Source: Chrysaora quinquecirrha
Taxonomy: Eukaryota > Cnidaria > Scyphozoa > Semaeostomeae > Pelagiidae
Assembly: GCA_014526335.1 (NCBI GenBank)
Contig: JACTAT010000355.1
Location: forward strand, 126,599 to 190,598
Length of the DNA stretch: 64,000 nt
Direction: 5' to 3'
Position numbers and translations under genes: made by a program. How positions within the stretch are numbered: position 1 is the first letter of the stretch; every line of letters begins with the position of its first letter. A model generated the notes under the pieces. The model was not told where the DNA came from, did not search any database, and worked only from the letters and a program-made list of their open reading frames with translations. This document shows positions 42,354 to 51,450 of this stretch, piece by piece.

Positions 42354-43020
42354 TTAACTTTCCAACAACCTTCTGGAGCTCAGTGTGACTGGAGTTTGAT
42401 TTATGTTTAAGAGGCTGATCTGAAAAATGCCTTCAATGTCAGGAACGATTCTACATCGAGTAGCATAAACTCCACGCGTGCCAGCAATACTTGCAGGCTC
42501 AAAATCTGCGGTTAGTAATGCCATTGACTTTTTACAGTTTACGTTATTAACACTCTCAGAACGACCCGGCAGGGTAATCGAGCTTTGCAGTCTGACCGTT
42601 TCTGTACCAACTAGATGAACACAAGGAAAATTTTCGCTCCCTAGTAATACACTGTTATTAGCGAAATTGAAAGCCACCGTGTTGAAGTTGGCCAAAAAGT
42701 CTCTTCCCAATATCACATTTTTGTAAGTCTTACAGTCAATCACTTTCATGCTTTGAGTAATGTTAATCCCTGGAGCTGTGACACGAATATCTACTACCCC
42801 AATTACATTCATTTTATTACCTGAAGCATCTACTAAGTGGTGTGATGAGGGTTTTATGAGGCTTGTGGAAGCTAATTTCTGAACACTACCAAAGTCTACC
42901 AACGAGCAGCTAGCCCCCGTGTCTATAAGAACCTTTAATGGTACTTGATTAAAATTCAGCTTTACAACTGCAGAAAAATCATTGTCAATACCTTTTTGAT
43001 CGTCGACGTCATTTTTGGGG
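42354..43020 (-). pseudogene. Retropepsin-like protease of element B
   Basis: The active-site motif DTGA (42912-42923) is followed by LVDF, a glycine-rich flap region (LVDASGNKMNVIGVV) and ILGRDFLANFN, the usual order for a Gypsy aspartic protease. The element A copy lacks the DTGA part. Confidence 0.8.
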
Positions 43021-43028
43021 CCGTCTAG

Positions 43029-43327
43029 TCATTGGTAATTTGGGCATGATTGTTGCCAGGCATCATGTCCTCGTTTACCACATGCTTGACAGAATCTTGT
43101 GGGGCAATCACGGAATAAATGTTCTGTACTCTGACACGAACGGCATTTCCTGGCCTGTTGAGAAGTGTTGCGAAATCCTCGACCCCTTGGCCGCCTTGAA
43201 GACTGCCCTGAACACTGCAATCTTGTCGTTTCAGATGCTAATTTGTTGATATCAGCATCGACAAAATTTGGCAAGGATTTTAGAGAAATTTGCATTTTAG
43301 GGTGAATTTCTTTGATAAAATAATGCC
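43029..43327 (-). pseudogene. Gag C-terminal part with zinc knuckles, element B
   Basis: Two CCHC-like knuckles: CRSCQSTEHLFRDC and CQACGKRGHDAWQQSC, the second with unusual spacing. They follow a basic RRPRGRGF stretch. The upstream part of gag is cut off where the LTR of element C begins, so the apparent start lies inside foreign sequence. Confidence 0.8.
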
Positions 43328-43460
43328 TGTAGTGATGACGTGTATTAAGGACACCTGGATACAAGGAGTAGAGGGTTAGAGAAGGGACATTCGCTTTTAG
43401 TTCATTTGACTATCGATTGAGTTTTATATTATATGATTAATATCGAAACGATCGAGTTTA
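43328..43460 (+). repeat. 5' LTR of element C
   Basis: 133 bases starting TGTAGTGATG. About 96% identical to 47509-47641 by direct comparison (five differences). Its start coincides with the truncation of element B. Confidence 0.9.
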
Positions 43461-43463
43461 TAA

Positions 43464-43473
43464 TGGCGACGAG
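43464..43473 (+). other. Primer-binding-site-like sequence, element C
   Basis: TGGCGACGAG lies 3 bases after the 5' LTR, where a tRNA primer site starting TGG is expected. The tRNA is not identified. Confidence 0.5.
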
Positions 43474-43483
43474 AATAAAGTGA

Positions 43484-43737
43484 TCATGGCACAAGGATTT
43501 CAGATACCTCCCGTGCCTGAGTTTCAGCCAGATGCTGAATTAGGAGCCAGCCTTGCTTCAAGATGGCGGATTTGGCTTTCAGATTTCGAAATGTTTTTAA
43601 CGGCCAGTGGCATTACGAATGCGACACGAAAACGAGCTTTATTACTCTATCTAGCTGGAAGTAGAGTACGAGAAATTTTTCAACACTTGAGTGACGTTGG
43701 AGAAGCAGGTGATTATGATACTGCAAAACAAAGTTAA
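43484..43737 (+). CDS. Gag N-terminal fragment, element C
   Basis: ATG at 43486 in the untranslated leader region. The frame contains WRIWLSDFEMFLTASGI and KRALLLYLAGSRVREIFQ, the capsid-like helical segment of Gypsy Gag proteins. It ends prematurely at a frameshift. Later Gag pieces (EFHDLEFEIEQQIVVGG near 43860) are in other frames. Confidence 0.7.
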
Positions 43738-43759
43738 CTACACATTTCGAACCTCAAAA

Positions 43760-44309
43760 GAATCGACGGTACGAAGTGTACAGATTTCGTGAGACAAAAC
43801 AAGAGCAAGGGAAACACTCGACCAATATCACACTCGTTTGAGAGCCCTTTCTACTGCCTGTGAATTTCATGATTTGGAGTTTGAAATCGAACAGCAAATT
43901 GTGGTCGGTGGAGTTTCTTCGAGAATTCGAAAAGAGCTCTGCGTGATCCTGCTTATGATCTCAAACAAATGCTTCTTGATGGCAGACGAGAAGAAATGAG
44001 TTCGTATCAAAATCGTGATATCGAATCTCACGAAACTACTTCCGCTGCAATGAATCAGATTAAATCCACAAACAAAGCGAAAAGACATGCTTCACGTGCG
44101 GAGGTGATTACCCTCACAAAGGGGAATGCCCTGCGAAGGACAAACAGTGCGGAAAATGTGGAAAACTGGGTCATTTTGCTGGCGTCTGCAAAAGCAAAGA
44201 AATTAAAACAGACCGCAGCCCTGCCCGTAAGCCGCAACGCAGAAGGCCGAGGCCAAGGGTTCGCCCGCTTCAGCATATCACATCATCATCCAGCTCAGAG
44301 GATGAATAT
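43760..44309 (+). pseudogene. Gag C-terminal part with two zinc knuckles, element C
   Basis: After two further frame changes (near 43810 and 43935), a frame from about 44060 reads [14 protein letters not shown] and [14 protein letters not shown], two CCHC knuckles. A basic stretch and SSSSSEDEY follow and lead directly into the protease frame without a stop. Confidence 0.75.
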
Positions 44310-45131
44310 ATGTATTCAGTGAAATCGGATAACTCACGTTCACCACAAGCATGGATAACGGTTGCAGGTCATACTTTTAAAGCTCTCGTGGATAGTGGTG
44401 CTACAATCAACGTGATTGATTCAGAAACTTTTGCAAAATTGCAGAATGTCAAGCTCCTCCACACAAGTACGAAGGCTTACCCCTACCAATCGGATAAACC
44501 AGTGGAATTCCTTGGAAAATTTGAAGAGGTGATAGAAACCAGGAAGAAATGCACTGTGGGAACAATTTATGTGGTCAAACGTAAAGACAGTGGATGTTTG
44601 CTTTCACTTCAGACTGCCCAAGAATTAGGCCTCATTCAGCTAAAATTAAACACTTTGCAAACTCAAGATCCGAAGAAAGATGCTGGCCTAGCAAAAATTC
44701 TTCAGCAGCATTCTTCAGTGTTTAAAGGTCTTGGCAAGCTGAAAGATCATCAGGTGAAGTTAAACATTGACCCAAACGTAGCTCCAGTTTCCCAGCCACA
44801 GCGCAGAATTCCATTTCACTTGCGGAAAAAGGTCAAGGTAGCCATAAAAGAGCTAGAAAATCAAGGAATCATTGAAAAGGTGCCTGATAGCCAACCAACT
44901 CCATGGGTTTCAGCCATTGTTACAGTGCCAAAAAAAGATGGCAATGTCCGAATATGTGTCGATATGCGCGCTGCAAATACAGCTATCAAACGGGTACGTC
45001 ATTTGATTCCAACGATTGCGGATATAAGTTTGGAACTAAATGGAGCCAAATTTTTTTTCAAAGCTGGATCTATCACAAGCGTACCATCAGTTAGAATTGC
45101 ATCCAGACAGCCGATACATTACAACTTTTAG
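44310..45131 (+). CDS. Protease and N-terminal half of RT, element C
   Basis: The aspartic protease motif [13 protein letters not shown] is near residue 26. RT starts near residue 185 with [15 protein letters not shown] and [20 protein letters not shown]. The true frame leaves at a T-run near 45053 (a likely one-base indel) and continues in the next ORF. Confidence 0.85.
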   Translation: MYSVKSDNSRSPQAWITVAGHTFKALVDSGATINVIDSETFAKLQNVKLLHTSTKAYPYQSDKPVEFLGKFEEVIETRKKCTVGTIYVVKRKDSGCLLSLQTAQELGLIQLKLNTLQTQDPKKDAGLAKILQQHSSVFKGLGKLKDHQVKLNIDPNVAPVSQPQRRIPFHLRKKVKVAIKELENQGIIEKVPDSQPTPWVSAIVTVPKKDGNVRICVDMRAANTAIKRVRHLIPTIADISLELNGAKFFFKAGSITSVPSVRIASRQPIHYNF

Positions 45132-45504
45132 TACTCACCTTGGACTGTACCGTTATACCCGTCTAAATTTTGGCACTAATGCCAGTGCAGAACTGTTCCA
45201 GAATACATTACGGCAACATTTACAAGGAATGACGGGGATTCAGAATATTGCTGATGACATCATCGTTTTTGGCAGCACACGTCAAGAACACGATAAAGCT
45301 CTAGAGAATTGTCTTAAACGTCTGAAAGAGAAAGGCCTCACACTGAATAAATCAAAATGCCGCTTTCTTAACACTGAGTTAGAATTCTTTGGACAAATTT
45401 TCTCAGAAGAGGAACTCGTCCTGACCCTCGCAGAATACAGGATGTTATTGATGCTTCAGTACCACAAACTGTGTCAGAGTTGCGTAGTTTCTTGGGAATG
45501 GTGA
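45040..45504 (+). CDS. RT catalytic half, element C
   Basis: Begins in motif A ([17 protein letters not shown]), then [16 protein letters not shown] and the catalytic loop [10 protein letters not shown] (IADD instead of YxDD, aspartates intact). [16 protein letters not shown] follows. A frameshift near 45413 and another near 45570 separate it from RNase H. Confidence 0.85.
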   Translation: MEPNFFSKLDLSQAYHQLELHPDSRYITTFSTHLGLYRYTRLNFGTNASAELFQNTLRQHLQGMTGIQNIADDIIVFGSTRQEHDKALENCLKRLKEKGLTLNKSKCRFLNTELEFFGQIFSEEELVLTLAEYRMLLMLQYHKLCQSCVVSWEW

Positions 45505-45637
45505 ACTACAGTTCTAAATATATCGCTAATTTTGCCACAATTGCTACACCTCTACGGGAATTAACAAAACAGGAGTTGCATTCAAATGGGAGAGAAAACA
45601 CCAAGCAGCATTCGAACAGCTTAAATCAGCTCTAACT

Positions 45638-47416
45638 ATGCCTCCAGTGATGGCCTATTTCGATGCCACAAAAGAGACAGTTTTGACAGTAGATGCGAGC
45701 CCAGTTGGTCTGTCAGGAATCTTGTCACAGAAATCAGCTGATGAGTCAGAAGGCAAAATAATCGCTTACGCAAGCCGAGCCTTGACTGAAGTGGAACGTC
45801 GGTATTCCCAAACCGAGAAAGAAGCCCTGAGTATAGTTTGGGCCGTAGAGCATTTTCATCTCTACCTTTATGGTCATTCGTTCACACTAGAAACAGATCA
45901 TAAGCCCTTGGAAATTATATATGGCAGTTGTAAATCCAAGCCGTGCGCTAGAATTGAGAGATGGGTACTTCGTCTCCAGCCATACAACTTCAATGTCAAA
46001 TACAAACCAGGACCAACGAATCAGGCTGATTTTCTGTCACGACATCCTTCAACGACTAATTCTGGAAAACAAGGCAAAATGGCTGACGAATATGTAAATT
46101 TCCTGCTAGAACAAGCAGTGCCGAAGTCAATGACTCTGGATGAAATTCGTGAAGCCACAGACAATGACAGAGTTTTAAAAGCAGTTCGAGCTGCAATTCG
46201 TCTGAATCACTGGAATGCAGACACAGTTAAATCTTTTCTACCTGTCAAAGAAGAATTATCAATCGGGACATCAAACATCATATTACGTGGCTCGAGGATA
46301 GTCATACCCGAATCTTTACAAAAGAAAGCAGTTGACTTAGCTCACATAAGTCACCAGGGACTAGAAAAAACCAAAGCACTTCTTCGCGAAAAGATCTGGT
46401 TCCCTGCAATCGATTCATTTGTCAAGGAGATCATCACGAAATGTGTGCCTTGTCAAGCTGTCGGGAGGCCAAACCCTCCTGAACCTCTTCGTATGACTGA
46501 GATGCCAAATGCACCTTGGCAGAAACTCAACATCGATTTTTTTGGACCACTTTCGTCAGGTGAATTGCTACTTGTTGTTATCGATAGGTATAGCAGATAC
46601 CCAGAGGTCGAGATAGTGAAGTCTACGAAAAGTTCTGTTGTTATTCCTAAGTTGGACAAAATGTTTGCTGTCCATGGAATACCACTCGAACTAACATCCG
46701 ATAATGGACCACCGTTCAATGGAGAAGAGTTCTCTCGCTACTTGAAATTACTTGGTGTAAAGTATGTACGGTCAACTCCAAAATGGCCCCAAGGTAATGC
46801 AGAGGTCGAGCGGTTTATGCAGCCACTCAATAAAGCATTGACAACGGCTGTTGCAGAAGGAAAGAAATGGCAACAAGAGCTTTCCAGATTCCTCCTACAG
46901 TATAGAACCACACCGCATAGCACGACCAAGGTTCCACCAGCCGAATTGTTATTCAACCGGACAGTTCGCGGAACTTTACCAATATTAGAGCCTCGAAAAG
47001 TTATCAACAGACACCAAGAAGCTAAGAAAAACGAGGAACGACGTTCTGAGTACAATAAATCCTACGCAGATTCACGTCGCAATGCTAAGGAAAGTAAGAT
47101 CGCAGTCGGGGATACTGTCCTTGTCCGACAAGAAAAGAAACACAAGTTAATGCCTCGCTTCAACGTATCACCGTATAAGGTAGTTGAACGTAATGGTACA
47201 ACAGTTATCGCAGAGAACAGAGATCAACATCGCATTACACGGAATGTTTCACATTTTAAGAGCATTCCAAATCATCCAACTGAGTCAGAAAGTAGCGGTG
47301 ACGACGAACATGTAAAAATTCCAGAACGGGAACAGAATCAACTGGAATATAATCGTAGAACATCTAACAGAGCAAGAAGAGTTCCAGTGCGATTTGGTCA
47401 TGGACTGGCTTATTAA
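45638..47416 (+). CDS. RNase H-integrase polyprotein segment, element C
   Basis: 592 codons without a stop. RNase H: Asp19 in TVDASPVGLSGILSQ, Glu in SQTEKEALSIVW, Asp in LETDHKPLEI. Integrase: H2C2 head (AHISHQGLEK ... CVPCQAVG), catalytic core Asp300 (NIDFFGPL), Asp355 (TSDNGPPF) and Glu391 (AEVERF), a D,D35E triad with exact spacing. A C-terminal domain (VRQEKKHKLMPRFNVSPYKV) and an Arg-rich end follow. The best-preserved mobile-element gene of the window. It would integrate cDNA if made in frame with the rest of Pol. Confidence 0.93.
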   Translation: MPPVMAYFDATKETVLTVDASPVGLSGILSQKSADESEGKIIAYASRALTEVERRYSQTEKEALSIVWAVEHFHLYLYGHSFTLETDHKPLEIIYGSCKSKPCARIERWVLRLQPYNFNVKYKPGPTNQADFLSRHPSTTNSGKQGKMADEYVNFLLEQAVPKSMTLDEIREATDNDRVLKAVRAAIRLNHWNADTVKSFLPVKEELSIGTSNIILRGSRIVIPESLQKKAVDLAHISHQGLEKTKALLREKIWFPAIDSFVKEIITKCVPCQAVGRPNPPEPLRMTEMPNAPWQKLNIDFFGPLSSGELLLVVIDRYSRYPEVEIVKSTKSSVVIPKLDKMFAVHGIPLELTSDNGPPFNGEEFSRYLKLLGVKYVRSTPKWPQGNAEVERFMQPLNKALTTAVAEGKKWQQELSRFLLQYRTTPHSTTKVPPAELLFNRTVRGTLPILEPRKVINRHQEAKKNEERRSEYNKSYADSRRNAKESKIAVGDTVLVRQEKKHKLMPRFNVSPYKVVERNGTTVIAENRDQHRITRNVSHFKSIPNHPTESESSGDDEHVKIPEREQNQLEYNRRTSNRARRVPVRFGHGLAY

Positions 47417-47490
47417 CATTTATATAATTTATAGCTTAGCTGCATTTTTATTTATCGTTTTGTTGTATTATTAAGTTGTTTTGATATTTC

Positions 47491-47505
47491 AAAAAAAAAA
47501 AGGGG
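47491..47505 (+). other. Polypurine tract of element C
   Basis: A run of A followed by GGGG lies just before the 3' LTR, as expected for plus-strand priming. Confidence 0.7.
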
Positions 47506-47508
47506 TGA

Positions 47509-47641
47509 TGTAGTGATGACGTGTATTAAGGACACATGGATACAAGGAGTAGAGAGTTAGAGAAGGGACATTCGCTTCTAGTTAATTTGACTATCGATTG
47601 AGTTTTATATTATATGATTAATATCGAAACGACCGAGTTTA
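47509..47641 (+). repeat. 3' LTR of element C
   Basis: 133 bases, partner of 43328-43460. Confidence 0.9.
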
Positions 47642-47649
47642 TAGATGGG

Positions 47650-48190
47650 GTCTGGCCACAAGACGTTCCCCAATGCGTAGAACATGCTTTGAAATTTAAC
47701 GGGTCGCTCTAGTCAAGAATTACCATCCTTTGAATAGATGCATTTCAACATCTTGATTCTAAATGTCCAATTATATATTCTTGAGGAACCTCTTTTGATT
47801 TATGATGAACCAGGAATATTCATTATAGAAGAACTCTAAATTCATTTTTTTATCTAAACTGTGCTCGAAAAATTTAAAGCTTTGCAAGCAATATAGAAGA
47901 ATGACTTTTGTGAAGACAAATAATAGAAGCGAGAATGCTGAATTAACATTTTTATTTCGTTTTCTGTGATTTCTTTCAACTTTTAGTGCACGAGCGGCCA
48001 ATCTTGAAGTAGGTTTTAGATTTACCGTCATTACAAAGAAAGTTGGAATTTGACGCACCATAATCTGCAGCAGTTGGATGCATTTGCATAGCTACATTGG
48101 CTTGGATTCGCGGCCCACACGGCTATCTAGAAATCAGCCATTTACAACTATTTACAGCAGAATTTGGATATATAAATTCTGTGTCTTTTT
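47650..48190. other. No gene recognised
   Basis: The first 45 bases resemble 14563-14612 (CTGGCCACAAGACGTT). The rest is AT-rich with nothing recognised. Confidence 0.4.
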
Positions 48191-48193
48191 GGA

Positions 48194-48785
48194 TACTATA
48201 GAGAGCAGAGGCAAAAAATAGACAAAATTTTTGGCACACTGAGGCCTTTCGAACCTACGTTCTTATCAGAGTGTGACTTGAATAATTTTAATGTTAGAGC
48301 TTGAAAATTTTGTTAATTCCAGACAGCGAGTAAGCTTGTAGTTATAGTCATTGCGTGCTTTGTGCTTGTTTTTGAGATAATTGCTTATACTATTTTCCAA
48401 ATTACGGGCAGTTTCCTTTATGGATGTTTGGCTTTCTTCAACTATTTCAGCTTGAGGCAAGGCTTCCACCAGATGGGTTTGAGTGAATTCTTGAATTGAT
48501 TTTATGAAACTCGGTGTGATTTCCTTGATTTTGTTTGGTAGAATATTCATATTGCTTTAAGCACAATTTCTTTGATGGAGTTGATTTGTTCATCCGTAAA
48601 ATGCTCTAACAGGTCTCTCATATTTATGTCTAGATTATTTGTCAGCCTTTACAAAATATTTGGTAAAATAGGTTTACACTAAAACTTGGATACTATAGAG
48701 AGCGGGGCAAAAAAAAGACAAAATTTCGAACCTACGTTCTCATCAGAGTGTGACTTGAATAATTTTAATGTTAGAGCTTGAAAAA
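48194..48785. repeat. Pair of ~100-base direct repeats flanking an unknown segment
   Basis: GGATACTATAGAGAGC through CGAACCTACGTTCT and GTGTGACTTGAATAATTTTA occurs at 48194-48305 and again at 48688-48785. The spacer includes a minus-strand open frame (48266-48550, MNILPNKIKEITPSFIKS...) rich in Lys, Asn and Glu. Flanking direct repeats could be the pseudo-LTRs of a Penelope-type element or a solo repeat pair. Neither is established. Confidence 0.45.
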
Positions 48786-48839
48786 ACTAAATATATGTAC
48801 AGGAAATTGAATTAACAACACATGAAACATTAGTTTCTA

Positions 48840-49640
48840 CGTCTTCAAAATCACCAATGGTTTAGAATCAGAAGTAATAACTCTTAATAAGTGGTTTAGC
48901 GATTACTTTATGCTGCTAAACGGGGATAAAAGTAAATTCATCAATTTTCAAGCAAATCCACCCAACGAAAATCTTGCTAAGATAAATATAAATGGATGTG
49001 ATATTGAAGAAAGAAGAAGTAAAAAACTCCTAGGAATAACAATAGACAACCAACTCAAGTTAGATGAACACATTAAAACTTTTGTTCAGCAGCTGGAAAG
49101 AAAATTAATGCTCTAGCTAGAGTTGCCTACTATATGGATGAAACTAAAAGAATTCTTTTAATGAAGACGTTTATTGTATCTTATTTTAATTACTTTCCCC
49201 TTGTATGCATGTTTTGTAGTAGAAAAAGTAACAACAGAATTAATAGGATACATGAGAGGGCCTTGAGAATAGCCCATAGATATTATGAATCAAGTTTTCA
49301 AGATCTTTTAATAAAAACTGAATCAAATAGCTCGCATAATCAGAACTTACAATATCTTGCGATTAAAATTTTCAAAACAATAAATGGTCTTAATCCAACG
49401 TTTATGGAAGAGATATTCTCAATTAACGATTGTCCATATGACCTAAGAGACTCCAAGTTCAGAAATACCAAGCCTGAATATAAATTATATGGGTTCAATA
49501 CTGTCTCATATAGATGCAACCAAATTTGGAACTCAATTTCCTTAGAAATAAAATATGCCCCTACATTAGATATATTTAAGAATAGAATCAAAACTTTACG
49601 AATTTCAAATGTACATGCGACTTATGGAAACAATATATTC
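48840..49640 (+). pseudogene. LINE 3' half: reverse-transcriptase thumb and C-terminus
   Basis: The first frame (48910-49116) has KSKFINFQ and SKKLLGITIDNQLKLDEHI. A shift near 49110 leads to the second (49134-49700) with DETKRILLMKTFIVSYFNYF, RINRIHERALRIAH and NQIWNSI, the typical end of CR1-like LINE RTs. The catalytic palm is missing (5' truncation). No simple-repeat tail is obvious. Confidence 0.8.
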
Positions 49641-49982
49641 AAAATGTGGGTAATGTTTAACTCTATTCAAAGTTTTTCTTTTTTTTTAACAAATTTATGA
49701 TGCTCTTACTTGATAGTTTGGTTTTGCATTGTTAATTTAAAAGTTTCTTTTAGTTAGTTTGTTTTAATTAGCTAAAACTTTGTTGAATTTAAGCTATAGT
49801 GCTACCAACTTTAAAGAAAGAAAGAAAAAAAATGCTCTTTTCATGCTATGTCAGAAAGCTTTGAATAGGAGTGTATTTTCGAACAAAATCGTGATTTATT
49901 TTTAACTGAAATACTGACAGCTGACATACTAAAATCTCGTGGTCAAGCTTTTCCTACTTAAAGTTTGAATTGTTGCTTTCAG

Positions 49983-50580
49983 ATAATTGTTAAACTGCAA
50001 GGTTGCTTAATATTTCCAGCTCGACGGTAAAAATGCACTTTCATTTTATTAAAGTTAGCTAAGATTGGTTTTTGGTAGCATAGTTTCATGAAGCTGACGC
50101 TTTTTCATTTTGTACAAAGATTTTTTGAAGTGATTTTTCTCCTTAGTTTTTATATTTTTCTTGAGGCATTATAGACTATTTTAATATTAAATTGCGCATA
50201 CTTTTCCCAGAAAAGTATACCCTTAGCTGCCTAATTGTCGTACCGCCGCTCTTCTTAGGGCCCCTTATTAGGATTTTGCATTAGTATTGATGTCGATATT
50301 TTTACTTATGTCACTGAGACTTTCCTGATATGAAATTTCAGTAATACACTTAATTTGCTTGTTAGAACTATGGATTCCGTCAGCTTTTTCACTGCAAAGG
50401 GGCCCGTTTGCAATGCATCATAGCAGTTTCCTGACAACGTTTGTCAAACAAATTCCGACCCCTTCGTTTGTTTTGACTCCCCGCCAATTAGATCCAGAGT
50501 GTTGTTCCCACACCCACCTATCCCAAAGCAGTTAGGCACCTAAGAAATTGCAGATGATTTCCCTGCATTTGCCGATTATT
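49983..50580. repeat. Sequence upstream of ankyrin exon, related to 18855-19110
   Basis: Homologous over about 220 bases at the start and again at ATTGCAGATGATTTCC near 50552. An extra ~340 bases in the middle (50205-50545) are absent from the other copy. Confidence 0.5.
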
Positions 50581-50632
50581 TCCCTTTATTTGCTAAAGCA
50601 GGCAGCTTGATTGGTTTCTTCTTTATTTCTAG

Positions 50633-50686
50633 AATGGTGAGACTCCGCTTGATGTGGCAAAGAGAATGCTGGAATATTACCCCGAG
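50633..50686 (+). CDS. Ankyrin-repeat exon (18 codons)
   Basis: Acceptor TTCTTTATTTCTAG, 54 bases, donor GTATAG. It encodes NGETPLDVAKRMLEYYPE, the first half of an ankyrin repeat with the TPLDVA turn. Phase 0 at both ends. It fits directly after the 13843-13941 exon (ending in LTDR) and before the 54954 exon. Its short size and simple surroundings lower certainty when seen alone, but the joint fit is strong. Confidence 0.7.
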
Positions 50687-50786
50687 GTATAGATGTCAGT
50701 TGCATGATTTTTGTCATAACGATTTTTCCAACTCCTGTTTTGCATGTGCCTTCTTAAGATCATAAGAAGAAACTATTGTTGTGTAT

Positions 50787-51450
50787 TTAGATTGTAGAGG
50801 CACAGAAATTGTCAAATATTATGTATCTATTTTCTTTTCCCAATGCAAGCAGGTCTATTCTGCTTTTTATTCCTTTACTTATCACCATCCCACCAACTTC
50901 ATCATTACTCAATTTCTTTATCTTCTTTCTTTCTTCTTGTTCTTCTTCACAACTGTCTTTATTTTCAGCAACTTCTGCGAGCATACGACGAACAGTTGTT
51001 GCTGCTGCTGTTTTTGGATGATTGGTGAGCCTGGGGTGTTGTTCGCTTTCCTTGTACTCTGTATCTACTTTTGTAACATACTTCCACGCTGTGTAGCTAA
51101 ATTTCTTTATTGCTTTCCGGAAAAGTTCGCCACTATACCGTGCTCAACAGCTAACTTTTTTTTCACTGGTAACCAGCTTTGATTTCTGAATGATAATCAA
51201 CCCCTTTCTACTTCTTGTGCTTTTATCTACAGCAAACCCATTGCTTCACATACACTTTGTCTGTTTTAAAACTGTCAACAACCGCTTTTGCAAATAACTC
51301 TCTGCTTGGAAATAGCTCTAAATCTGCCTTACTGTATAATATTAGATAGGTACATCTTACTTTGTTCCTCCTCGGTTGCGAATGTTTGTCTATACCCTCG
51401 TCAGAAAGTTCAGAAGGTTCACTTGACCCATATGCTTGTATTAAATCCAT
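50787..51450 (-). pseudogene. HUH/Rep-like endonuclease gene, decayed
   Basis: Reading from 51450 the frame starts MDLIQAYGSSEP and has CTYLILYSKADLELFPSREL, a Rep motif I-like beta strand. The same frame, now with two stops, continues into GVDYH (His at 51190-51192; the first His of an HxH pair would be Asp at 51196-51198). About 37 residues later, after frame disturbances, AWKYVTK (Tyr at 51078-51080) matches the YxxK nicking motif. The gene then ends in an acidic Lys-rich tail (LSNDEVGGMVISKGIKSR). I remember similar multicopy proteins in cnidarian genomes. Order and spacing fit a single-domain rolling-circle initiator. It lies in an ankyrin intron on the opposite strand. Confidence 0.55.

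Larger units (their letters stand above)
39390..43327 (-). mobile_element. LTR retrotransposon B (Ty3/Gypsy), same family as A, both ends missing
   Basis: It matches element A closely base by base but keeps the protease active site, the gag zinc knuckle and the segment before RT that A lost. Its 3' end lies in the gap. Its 5' end (rest of gag and LTR) is cut by the 5' LTR of element C at 43328. One-base and few-base deletions break RT (near 41840), the RT-RNase H region (near 41575 and 40935) and integrase (near 40637). A TAA stop replaces Tyr near 39785. It is inactive. Confidence 0.9.
43328..47641 (+). mobile_element. LTR retrotransposon C (Ty3/Gypsy), full-length, frameshifted
   Basis: LTRs of 133 bases (43328-43460 and 47509-47641) start TGTAGTGATGACG and differ at about five positions. 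A primer-site-like TGGCGACGAG follows the 5' LTR, and a tract of A then GGGG precedes the 3' LTR. Order: gag with two CCHC knuckles, protease, RT, RNase H, integrase. It is a different family from A and B and on the opposite strand. Several single-base frameshifts interrupt gag and RT, while RNase H-integrase is one clean frame of 592 codons. Flanking bases do not form a target duplication. Confidence 0.92.

Noticed and set aside
44055..44276. 73-codon minus-strand frame
   Set aside because: Antisense of the Gag zinc-knuckle region of LTR element C.
50781..51182. 133-codon plus-strand frame, hydrophobic and Cys-rich
   Set aside because: It is the antisense shadow of the decayed HUH/Rep-like gene, whose motifs are on the minus strand.
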